From NCBI GenBank assembly GCA_024529925.1, contig JAFEUB010001120.1:2019501-2083500 (forward strand): a DNA stretch of 64,000 nucleotides, read 5' to 3'. Of this stretch, positions 13,620 through 25,000 are shown one piece after another. Origin of the DNA: Ophthalmolycus amberensis. Its lineage: Eukaryota; Chordata; Actinopteri; Perciformes; Zoarcidae. Within the stretch, counting starts at the first letter, position 1; each line of letters opens with the position of its first letter. The notes below the pieces were generated by a model that had not been told where the DNA came from, made no database searches, and was given only the letters and a program-made list of their open reading frames with translations. Made by a program: the position numbers and the translations under genes.

Positions 13620-15019
13620 CAACTGACAGGCAACTTGGCATCACAATAATGCCTGGACAACAGGACCAAGCTCCTCTGAAAGTGAATTTACAGTCATACG
13701 TATATTAATGTAGTAAGCTGTATCATCTCCCTTCCTGCGACTCCACCACTTGCACAAAGCCGTGTAAGTCGATCCGGCCTTTCCGACGAGGGAAGGACCT
13801 ATTAGCGCCAGCCAGGGGCACCCATGGGAGCCAGGAGGAAAAGTGTCCCACCCCACCCCAACACCACTCGGCCCAGCATCATAACATCACTCATGAAACA
13901 TTCACGTCTCTCTGTGGCCAGGATGATCACGCCAGCCTCCGATTGGCGGAGACCAGATGGGCCCAGAACAGGAGACAAGGTCCTATTGGTGTGGTGGGAG
14001 AGAGACTGGAGAGTGATGGCAGGATGGCGGGGAGGCTGGTGAGGTTATTGGATCGATCGATCCAGGCCGTCCTCAGCCGACACAGACGAGGGCAAGGACT
14101 GCAGGGTTTCAGAAGTTTGTTATTCTTGTGCGAGTGGCAACAGTTAGAAGTTGAGTTAGTCGTTTTGATGTATTAACACATGTAATGGCGGTATTAAGCT
14201 GAGGAGAGATTTTGTGCAGGTTTAAAATAACACTTTCTAATCTTTCTGCCTTCACCCCAGTACTATGGAGGTGAATGCAGTTTTACTTTGGGAGTTTAAA
14301 ACATCGCATCATTTCATTTGAAAAACTCACATTTGGTCTGAATAATCTGGAACCGCTTTCTTTGAACAAAGTCCTCTGAAGTGGGAACATTTGCTTATTT
14401 TGTCATTGGGTCAGGTGACCCTGGAGAAGGCTTGGTTTACACCATTCTCAAAATGGGGTCTGGGCCAAGTCGCCAGGGGAGGTCTGTGATAAATATACAA
14501 AAGGCTTCATGGTTTAATGAATATTTAAATGTTTAATAGTTCATAAATGAATAACTCTTAGAATCAGCAAATATGTTAAAACTATTATTTGTGTTCTTTT
14601 ACATAAATAAGACTATAAAAGTGTATCTTGGAAGTGGTCATTGGCTGAAATAAGTGTTTTACACTACAGCATAGGTCAAATATAAAACGTGATCTCAGTG
14701 TTGTAAATTGTTTGAGTTGCATGTTTACTTTTATTGTGAAGAGCATGAAACAGGAAGTGCTTTTACTGTGAAGGAGCGAGAAGTAGCATGGTATGTGTGT
14801 TATTGATGCTAACAATGATGAAGGTAAGTGAAAAACCCGATATGTCGGGTGCAAGAGTGCGCTCCGTTTACTGTAACAGTTGTAATACTGCAGTTTGAGA
14901 AGTAAACGTGTTCCGTTCAAAACCAGACGTGTCTTGGTCGTCAATAGAAGCTCCACTTCACAACACTCAGTAAGTGAAAGTATCATTCATTTACCTTTCT
15001 TTAATAGTTGTTAAATAAG

Positions 15020-15350
15020 AGCAGTTTCCTCCAGCAGACAGAGAGCTATATTAGCAATCACTTGTAGGTGCATTTCTGGCCCCCTCACCAATACGGCTAA
15101 TATTTCTTCTCTTAGCTCCGTTTTTGGTCTCCACCGACTCCTGGGAGAAATGTATAGCTTTTTAGCTTGCTAAATGACTGCCGCTATTTTAGTTTACATC
15201 AAAGCGGACCGACTGCGGTTTTGTGTTGGACCGGTAGTGAACAGTAGGTTTACAGTGGAGTTGTTGACCATAAAACCAAAACAATGAACTGAAAGACACT
15301 AAAAAAAAACATCTTTTAGAGCTGCCGTCAGGTAATAATTCTCTGTGGCT
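15020..15350 (+). repeat. Dispersed teleost repeat with GGTCTCCACC-type core (copy 1)
   Basis: AGGTGCATTTCTGGCCCCCT and TTTTTGGTCTCCACCGACTC match a repeat that I recall as common in fish. The reverse complement of its core recurs at about 25600-25830. Confidence 0.45.
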
Positions 15351-16042
15351 TCATCATTACGAGCAACCTCTTATATTACTAAGTCATTTTATCAATTGCT
15401 AGTATACAAACATCGATTACTGCAGCTTTAAGGCATAACGACATGTTTAACTCTAATCGTTATCGGATGATAGATTATTTTCGATGTGTCATGATACAAA
15501 ATTTTGTTGCGTAAATAAATATTCCAAAGCAATTACTACAGCCGATTTATCTAGTAAGCTTCACTGAAATGTGATTTGTACTTCTAAAAGAATAGTCTTA
15601 ATATTCTATATTAAATGTACTTATTAAGCACGCAGACTTAAAGCAAATTTTTGTCAAAGTTTTGTCAACCACTGTTTCCAAAGTCAAGGATAAATTGTAA
15701 AGCTCGAGTTTTAAACAAATGAAAGTCTCTAAAAAGTTTGAACATCTAACTGGACCATGACGAACATTGCAGCACAAGTGAGTGGAGCTTTAGTTTTTTT
15801 GTGAATTCAGATTTACTCTCAACATTCCCAATGTTGTGTACTGCAAACCAAATATTACAAGCGTGATCAACATGTGTCAAAACTGCTTTAATAAATAACT
15901 GGGATGATTATTTAGAACAATGAAACATCCACTAAAATAATGGAAACCTTTGTATAAAATTAACTTGTGTCCCTTTAAAGAATAAAATGTATACAATATG
16001 CATATTCAGCTTTTAACACCAGCAGTGATGCATCTTTAATTC

Positions 16043-16048
16043 TTTATT
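16043..16048 (-). terminator. Candidate distal polyadenylation signal AATAAA
   Basis: This second AATAAA lies on the minus strand about 2.47 kb after the stop codon. I see no other perfect hexamer between it and the proximal site. Confidence 0.3.
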
Positions 16049-17570
16049 TTGCTGTGTCCCATTTACAGAAAATACGATGCCGGTTTGAGACAATGACATG
16101 ATATGAAAAAGTTGTCATTTTGAACTGAGTTGGTATCTTAAAAAGGTTTAAAAAAAAACGAAAAGAAAAAAAAAACACCTGCATGGTAGCAAAGACATCT
16201 GCAAATATTGTTCCCTTCATTAAAGCCTTTAAACCAAACATGAAGCTAATGAATGACAACATTTGACCTACTGACATCCACATTCATGACACTTAAAAAG
16301 AGTCATGGTGGACTGATTCGGGTTTTTTTAATCCTCCATAAAGTGTTGTATTCCAGCGATCTCCGTGACAGCAAAGCGAGACAAGGAGAGCACTTTACTC
16401 TGGCGAATAAAACACGCCACTATACACCACACAATGTTTTAAAGAGTTACTTTCCTTAGTAGTGAAAACAAAACCAACATCATAAGAAGATGACCATCGA
16501 TACACAAACAATGCATTACTTATTACATTAAGGCACCTGAAACAAAAAGGATTCGTGACGGGTTTAGAAATGGCTTGAGAACTTTTTAAGGCTAGAATGC
16601 TGGTAGCTTTGTAACACTGTCGGCCAAAAGCTACTTCTGAATTTTGTTTTTAACCAAATCCTGATTAAACAACCATAATCAGTGACGAGTTATTTTAAAA
16701 TGACTAGTGATAAAGACCGGGTCAAATAATGTAGAAGTAGACGGCTGCTCTGCTTCCAAACTGGCAGAAAAGCAGGAGCAAGTTGCATTTCTGGGCACAC
16801 CCCCCTCTTTTTTGTGTCGTCACAATGGGTGAGTCAACAGGCCTACTGTGACATCACCGATTGAGGAGTGGCCACAACGGCGACTTGCTTTGACGTTTCC
16901 GTCGCAAAAGAGCAGCGCGGCAGCAGTTTATCTGCACTATGACACATTTTTTGACTTTAAATATGACCATGTTAAAAATCTGTTTTGCAATGGAACTGTG
17001 AAATTCTAAGAACACAGATGATACATTAATAAATCTTTCCTAATATTAATACAGGTTTGCTTCAATAGAGAGAATTATGTGCAAAAGAATTTGGATTTCT
17101 TTGTATCCAAAAACTATCTGAGCCATCATTTTTTTTTGCTGTCATTCTACTGTTGACTAAGATCAATAGGTTAATTTTGCCAGGCTGATAGAAGACTGAG
17201 ACCAGATCTAATTATGTTGGACCATATATAGCCTGGAAAAAGCTTTTTATCATTAAAATTGTTAATGGACGTGGCAATCCTTTGGCCAGGTATTTCACGG
17301 TAAGGGTACTCGGGTTCACTGATTTGCCCCAACTAAAAAGCACTAAAGACATGGCCACAACTCTCGATGTGACAGCTCGTCACAAAAAACAAAAAGAAAC
17401 ATGTCCTCACGACTAACCATTGATAAACCCTTCAGAAATGCCTTCACAGGTGGTACCTCAGTGTAAAGGTTCTTAACTGTGGGACTCTGGCTATGAAGCG
17501 TTATAAAACGTGCCCATTTCGACTGGCATAAATAAAAGGAATGGCGTTGTAAAAAATAAAATAAAAAATA

Positions 17571-17603
17571 ATATTCATAATAATAATAATAATAATAATA
17601 AAA
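17571..17603 (+). repeat. (AAT)n microsatellite
   Basis: About ten ATA/AAT units within the possible long 3' UTR. Confidence 0.9.
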
Positions 17604-18092
17604 ATGTGTGACTTGTCTTTAAGTTACTTATTTCAAATATACACAGCGACTCCTTTAGTATTTACACATATGTACAGAGTATTCATTTCTGTTTTGATAA
17701 AATACCTTGAATGGCGTTGCTGTGAAATTCAACTCTAGATGTACACTTCCCTTTGAGATTTGAGAACAAGGTCAAACTGGGCAGCGCGACTCGGAGCCTC
17801 GACGCGGCCCTTAGAAAGGCACTTGCTACCAACTCAAATACTGCAACAAAAAAAAAAAAATCCTCAAACAAAGCTTTCAGCCAAGACAACTGAGAGACAG
17901 GTGAAGAAAATGGAAGGCCACATAGTAGGCACTGGGGTTTCTGTCCCCTCCCCCCTCCAGGCCAAGTGTTTTGGTAAGGCTGGCGCATGACGGCCACAGG
18001 TGGATTGGTGGGCAAAGCTGGAACGAGACAGAGCAAACGGAGGTCTTCCTCTGTTGCTGTAACAGCAGTCCATGTCCCTCAAAACCCTTCCT

Positions 18093-18111
18093 CCCCCCCC
18101 CCCCCCCCCCC
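18093..18111 (+). repeat. Poly(C) tract, 19 bp
   Basis: Uninterrupted C run about 410-430 nt after the jag2 stop codon. It reads as poly(G) in the sense strand of the putative 3' UTR. A further 10-C run lies at 18194-18203. Confidence 0.95.
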
Positions 18112-18175
18112 ACATTGAACAGGAGCCCGCTGACAATTTAACAAAATCATAAACATCTGTAAACAAACAAACAAC

Positions 18176-18181
18176 TTTATT
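18176..18181 (-). terminator. Candidate proximal polyadenylation signal AATAAA
   Basis: An AATAAA hexamer reads on the minus strand about 340 nt after the stop codon. It is followed at once by a GT-rich stretch (GTTGTTTGTTTGTTT), which fits a downstream element. Confidence 0.45.
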
Positions 18182-18519
18182 CAGGTTGGTTTTCCCCCCC
18201 CCCTCCTTTTCGATGATTCATCGTTTCAAAAATGGTACAATTCCATAAACAAAAATTGCAGAGAGCTTCTTTAGCCTCTTGAACAACTGTTACATTTCAG
18301 CCCCTTCTGTACATAACTAAAGAAAAATAAGTAAGCAAAAACAAAAAAAGGATGTTCACTGTGCTCTAGCCTCCTGAATCAAAAAGTACTTCAGGGGACA
18401 GTGACAAAAAACATGAAAGCAAAGCCTTTTTTTCTTCCCAAAAGTAATCCAAAAAGAAGAATCGCTGCTGCCTTGCAGCTTCCCTCGTTTCCACACTGCG
18501 AGTCCTTTGTTTAAATGTC

Positions 18520-19004
18520 TTATACACAATGGTCTTTCTGACCGGTCAAGACGGCACTGACATTTTTCCAGCGGTTGTCTTTGGGGCTGTAGCCTGGGGT
18601 CCGGTGGGGTGAACTGGAACTGTGCATGGTACAGATCACTTCCCCGCTGGACTGCACTGCAGTCTTGGAGTACTTGTAAACTGGCTGCTTTCCCGCCTCT
18701 GCTCCACCACACTCCTCCTCGAGCTCGCCTTCCGTCTCCTCCCCCTCGTCACACGTCCGATAGGGGCCCATGAGCTTTTTGCGCTCCTGCTCGGCGTCCC
18801 TGTTGTTTTCTTTCAGCTGCTGCTGCTGACGCCCCACGACGAGCCTAAGTGGCTGCCACTGGTTGTTCACGTTGTCGTCGGCAGCTGGTCGCGAGTTCCT
18901 CTCGCGCTCTTTTCTCCGTTTGCGCGTCCACCAAACGCATACGATAATGCAGAACAGGCAGAGCAAGCAGAACACCACACATAGTAGAGGCACCTGGTAA
19001 TCTG
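18520..19004 (-). CDS. jag2: jag2 exon 26: transmembrane helix, cytoplasmic tail and stop
   Basis: The exon encodes the membrane anchor and the tail used for Mind bomb-dependent ubiquitination and endocytosis (known for the family). The helix is about residues 1087-1108 (VPLLCVVFCLLCLFCIIVCV) and contains five cysteines. The stop-transfer WWTRKRRKERER follows, then NVNNQWQPL as in human JAG2, an acidic stretch, KQPVYKYSK (a JAG1-like KQPxY motif) and SPKDNR near the end. The protein ends DHCV with a TAA stop at 18520-18522. The acceptor is a CAGCAG tandem, so the exon may begin at 19004 or 19001; both keep the frame. Confidence 0.94.
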
Positions 19005-22000
19005 CTGACATCAAGATGTCCAAGGGAGGACAAGGAGTAGAAATCAGTAGAAATAGTGAGGATACTAACTGAGGAACTGAACGAGGACCACAACAAACCC
19101 TTGTGGGACACCCTTGTTAATTATTACTCACCGACTGAGGGGGGCATGACCTGTGTTTCCACTTTGACCTCAATAACTGCCAGCATCACGGTGCTGTTGT
19201 GCCGCTTGGACAAGGTGCCAACTATAGCTCTGGCTGCCTCCTGGATCAGACTGTGGTCCGGTAGATCCTCCGGCTGGAAAGACTGAGAACCAAACCAGAG
19301 AAAATGAGACATAACAGCTGGGAACAAGCACCAAGTCTGGAATATTTACAATATATATTTAAACATACATATTTATACATACACAAAACGTTGTGAGAGT
19401 AATTTTAGGGTCAACTGTTTTGTACAAATAGCCAAAGAGTAGCACTAGTTGTTTGGGTATTTGGGTCCCAACCAACTCAAACTGTGCTTCTCAGCCTAAA
19501 TGGGGGTTTATTAACACTGTAGAACGTAAGAATATAGTGCGTGTGCTGAGCCAAGAACAAGACAACGCAGATCATTCACTTACTATAGCCACTTCTACAG
19601 CATCCTGATTGGAACGAGAGAGGTCACACAAAAGCAGTAGGGCGTGGTCTTTTGACAAGCTTCGGGTGTCAGGAAGATACCTCAGCTCATAGCAGATGTT
19701 CTCCACTGTTGTTCCCTGAACAGACGCGCACACACACACACAGATCAGGAATAATACAAAACAACCACAGCCTGAAAATGTGTTCACGACTTCAACAGCA
19801 GAGATTTATATGAAGAGACGACTCACTGGTGGTACTTTGTCTCTGTTGAAGACAAGTGTCACGCGGCCACAGCTGTTGTCCAAATGTCCGGTGTTCGGCT
19901 GGCACTTGGTGGTTGCTTGTGGAGGTGAGGGTCCAGCCGTGGCACAAACCCCCCACTGTTGGCAAGGGGGGGAGAAGCACGTCAGGTAGCTGTGCTCCAG
20001 ACACTCTCGTCCAGCCGGGCAGGACTGCTGTTTCTGGTCCTGGTCTGGAGACTGGAGCAGACAGGGACGCCGACCACACAGCACCTGGTGTCACAAAGTT
20101 TAAAAAAAAAAATCACCAACATGTAAACCCACAAAAACATTTATAATAGTGTACTAAGAAACCCTTCAGACAGTTTGTGCATTGGTTGAAACTCTTTCTA
20201 CCTTGCTGTTTGAGTTAGTTTGTAAGTGAGGAGTAGCAGAGTTAAGCTTCTTTTTTAAGAAGGGCCATGTTACCTTTGTACAGTCCACTTTGCCATTGAT
20301 GCAATGGCAGCTGTTGCACTCTTCCTCCCAGTGGCTGCCATGGGGAAACTGCAGCCCAGCATAATGGCAAGTCCTCCCAACACCTATAACTGCATACAGA
20401 CAGAGACATGTTGCACTTCTCCAGCAAGAGGGCTGCACTCACGTGTGACTCAACCAATGGATGAAGCAAAGTTGTCAAAATTCGGCACAATGAGTCAAAA
20501 ATGTTGACTACATAATGGAATCAATGAGCGAGTATGACTTCAAAGAGCAGAGAATAAAGATGTACTTACATTCTTGGCATCGGGCTCCTGTTCTACCGAG
20601 CGGACAGATGCAGCGGAAACCGTTGATCTGGTCCACACAGGTGGCACCGTAGGCACAAGGTGAAGACTGGCACTCGTTTATGTCTGGAAAAGGTAAGAGA
20701 TGCATCAAATTTAAGTTGGATGAAGGTCCCGGATCCCAACACGTTTAGCTACCGACCCGTTATAGTAAAGGCCCGGTCACAACACAGATACATTTGTACT
20801 ATGTCTCTGCGAAATATAAGTTTGGTGACATAGGAACTACTTGTAGGGCTCGTTAGTAACTGGAACGTTTTCTGTACCGAGCTATTTACTTCTAGTAGCT
20901 TGCTAACGTCCAGGAATTAACTGATTTTGCGGTACAATTTTAGGCAGAAAATAAAACAAAATTGTGTGGCAGTATTTTATTTTCCTCGTATTACCAATTC
21001 CGTCAATCATCTCATGACCCTTCAGATTCATCTTGTGGTCCCGTCGGGGAAATAGCCGCCAGTCAAAATCAAAAATAATAAGCAAAATAAATCACAAAGC
21101 CAATTATTGGATAAAACCCAGCATTGTACGTTTTAAATGACTACGTTTATTCTCATAAATGAGTAAATTTTGCACAGGTTTGACCACCGACCCAGCTCTA
21201 ATTTGAGCAGTTCTTTGAACGACACATATCAATTGGTCCTTCCCGCCAATATCACAGCGAGCCCGAGCCATTGTCATCCAGATCCCACATGAACACAGTC
21301 TGGATGAGAATTCTCAAATTCAAGCCTGAGAGAAAAGGTGAACGCTTATCCGGCCGAAATAAAAGAGCGGAGGAGAAGAAGAATTTCAGGGTCACTGAGT
21401 AATTTGTCTTCCAGTGTGAGTACGGAGGAGGGACGACCTCTGACCTCTGAGGCGTTAGAGGACCAAGAAAAAGGGAGAGGGCGGCGTACTGGTCTTACAT
21501 TTAGGCTGTCAATGTGTCCATCACCTCCTTGTCACCCCCTTTTCCTTTCGGTCTCTCCTTGCTCCACCTATCCGTCCTCTTAATCATACCATGTTGCCAT
21601 GGCTATGTTAGCCTCTTATGGATGAGGTTCAGGATTTTGATTTGAAATGTTTTGGTTGGGGGTTTTGCATATTTGCTCTGCATCTAAAAAGCAGGTAACC
21701 TCATGTCATTACTCACTGATTCGGCAGTCTGGTCCGGCGAATCCGGGAGCGCACTCGCACCGAAACCAGTTGACTCCATCCACACAGATGCCGCCATTGT
21801 AACTGCGAGAGGAAAGAAATAAACTATTAGATGAGGCAGGATAAGAGCCACATCCTTTCCAGCTGCAACAAAGCAGATCGTTTTTGTGTGTGGGTGTGTG
21901 TATGTGGCGGTGGAGAGAGAGGGGGGGGTCACAAGGCTCAATTCAACTCATCAATACAAGCCTCCACCTTTCAGATGCTAATTGGCGTGTCCAGTCCCTC

Positions 22001-25000
22001 CTCTCATCATGCCCTCTCCTTCCAATCCTCCTCAAAGCCCGTCTCCCCCCCCAGGTCGCATGAGAAGAATGGACACGAATGCCCTCCCCCCCGCCACTCA
22101 ACCCCCCACCTGCATTCACCATGGGCTAGGTGGGACTCTTGCGCACCCCCCCCCCCCCCTTCAGAAAACCTCTCTCCATCTCTCCCTGTCCTATTCAATA
22201 TCCAAACCCCCTCCTCTGAGAGATGCTCCTTTGAGGCTTGATTTAAGGACAACTTCCACTGCATTTAGCGGCCCTTCACCCCTCCAGCCTGCAAGGTCTG
22301 TGTGAAGTGTGGAGACGGGGAGACGGAATACAACGGGAGGGGGTGAAGGCAGTGAGTGAGGCAGGAAACTGTACATACCATGGATGAGGGTTGCAGTCGT
22401 TTATATCTGGAGAAAAGAACGACAAAAAGGAGACTTTAGCGTTACGTTGTTAGAGGGCCATGTGTGTAAATTGCCATTGCGTTAATAAAATGTACTGATT
22501 TTGTTGAAGATAAAAATGTTGAATATTTAGCTACAAGTTCTACTTGACACTTTAATGTTAGCGCCTACATTTTTTTGCTAAAACACCGAGGACATGTTAA
22601 TATATCCAAGTTATCTTCGATCGCACAAATTCCTCTTGTATTACAAGCTCAGAAACTGTTAAGTTAATATAAATATCACATCCCATGTGAGCTGGTTTAT
22701 AACTTATATACTCATTGTAGCATTACAGAGAAGCCCTCCCCATCAGTGGTTCATTAAATACCACTGTCACAATGTGCAGTCTTGAATAAATCACACATTT
22801 GCTTGTTTTACTTGAGTTACTGTGACATTTAAAGCTCTTAAATATTAGATTTTAGAGACTAACTTTGGCCACAGGTGGGGCCTTCCCAGCCCTCTTTGCA
22901 GATGCAGGTGAAAGTGTCTCCTCCTCCCACACAGGTTCCACCGTTGGAACAAGGACTGGAGGCACATGTGCTGTTCCTGGCTGTGGGACGAGAGAAAGCA
23001 TTAGTCAGAGACCACAGATCTTACAAACAGAAAATGGTATGAACAGCATACTTGGACAATAAATCACATATTACAGTGTTTTGGCAATAAAACCTGAAAC
23101 TAAAACTATAATTGATCATCAATTATTCTTGAATATTTCCCGAATTATTTCTTGAATGTTGCGCCTGCAGTCCAGAGTAGAAGAGTAATACACTGCGCAT
23201 TGCTCGTTTTGCAAAACAAAAAAAAAAAATGCACTGAATTCAGAACCATATTTTCAAGTCTTGTCGTGATGCAGATTTGTTAATTAGCAGGAATGTAGCA
23301 CAACCTGGAATTGTTTATTTAAATGTGAAATAAAAATTATTTACTCAAAAAAAAAAAAGAATCAATGAATAATCGTGATAAATAATCGTGATGTTAATTT
23401 TGATCAAAGCTAATCGTGATTATCATTTTGGCCATAATCATGAAGCCCTTGTACAGTCAATGTCGGCAACTTATGACCCTTATGGATTGTTTGGGCATGG
23501 ACATGTATTTATTTATATATGGGAAAGTGGTAAGCCCTTAATCTGAATTGATTTAATAGCCAAACTTTGACTGTATAGTATCCTGAAATATACCTTTTGT
23601 ATTATTCTGGCTGTCAATGCAGTTCCAGACATCTAATAGGCTAAATTAGTCTGGTTCCAGACATCTGAAACACAGCTGATTCAAATATGTTCAGAGGCAG
23701 TCGCCATCCCGAGGCCTCACCTGTGTTGCATGCGTTTCCTCCCCAACCAGGTGGGCAGGCACAGCGGAAGGCATCCCCGTGGTCGTAGCAGGTGCCTCCG
23801 TTACTGCAGGTGGTTGCATCACACTGACTCTCGCCTGACCAGGATTACAGAGAAACACCGAGGTCACACACGATCTTCGTACGACTATTCATAGCATCAG
23901 TGAGAAGGGATAATTCTTATGCTCCAACACACAAACGCGTGTCAGCCATGTTGGAGTCGGGGTCGCAGCAAGCTAAGAACATAACACACATTAACAGAGA
24001 GTCGACATAACTCACGGGAATGGCAGGTCTTGCCCTTCCAGTTGTCGGCACACTCGCAGTAGAAGTCGTTCACCAGGTCGACGCAGCGGCCGCCATTCTT
24101 ACACGGGTTGTGTCTGCACTCATTGACATCTGGAGGACGGAGGAAGAGTGGTTAGATCTTTGCCCAAACTGTCTGTTGTTTAGTGCAAAGAAATCTGAAA
24201 CAGAGTAGGCTGAAGCTCTGCCACAGGCAGGCATGTTCGTTATTAAATCTAAACTCTGCACAGACAGAATTATGTTGCAGAGGGACTCACTGAGGTCGCA
24301 CAGCCGACCCTCCCAGCCATCAGGACAGAAGCACTGAAAGGAGTTCACTCCATCAATGCAGGTCCCTCCGTTTCCACAGAGGTTGTTGATGCAGTCGTTA
24401 ATATCTGAAAAAGTGAGGGGGGGGGGTTAACATTTTCAGCAAGACTACTCTCAGAAGATCTATGATTTTTAGCAACACTGTGTAAGTAGTTCACTTAAGA
24501 AATGTTTATAACACACTATTATGCATTTGTGAACAAAAAGAAGAAAATGTTCGGTGTTTATTAAGGGACAACAATCACCGTTTATTTTTTCACTTATCAT
24601 TAGATATGACAAAACTTTGTTAGACTGTGTATGTAAAACGTTACTGACATTAATAGAACTTTACATCTTCTTACAATAACATCAAAATGTGTTATAAACC
24701 ATCTATAATTAAACGCTAAATAGGGGAGGGGAATAAAAACAAAATGAAAAAAGTAATAGACTTGTATAACTGTTTTGAGGAAATTACAGGATATTCGTGT
24801 TGTTTTGTGGAATAAAATATTAATGATAGAAATGTGTGCAGTATTTGTAAATTAATTTTAAAAAAGCATTTTGAAGGCAAATGACCAACTTTTTCACTTT
24901 TTGAAATACAGTTGTCTGTATGATCTTTGATAAATTGGGAAAAATCTCAAAGCAAGAGTCTCTACGTACTTTCATGACAGTAGATGCCACTGAAACCCGG

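Larger units (their letters stand above)
1..16042. other. Region downstream of jag2 with no supported gene
   Basis: I found no run of exons with splice sites, no recognisable protein family and no RNA gene here. It contains a (GT)n at 1444, poly(C) at 7147, (GT)n-poly(G) at 13580 and the old repeats listed separately. Short open frames are of random or low-complexity composition. A neighbour gene with small exons cannot be excluded from sequence alone. Confidence 0.55.
16043..18519 (-). other. jag2: Probable jag2 3' UTR, up to 2.5 kb
   Basis: This is sequence downstream of the stop with no supported coding content. It is AT-rich, with poly(A/T) and poly(C) runs and an (AAT)n tract. Its end is uncertain: two AATAAA hexamers on the minus strand (18176-18181 and 16043-16048) would give a UTR of about 0.35 or 2.5 kb. 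Transcript data are needed to choose. Confidence 0.4.

Noticed and set aside
14585..14986. 133-codon minus-strand open frame
   Set aside because: No recognisable domain. It lies next to an old dispersed repeat and has no exon-like neighbours.
18622..18984. 120-codon plus-strand open frame opposite jag2 exon 26
   Set aside because: It is a shadow of the real coding strand. The minus strand encodes the JAG2 membrane anchor and tail.
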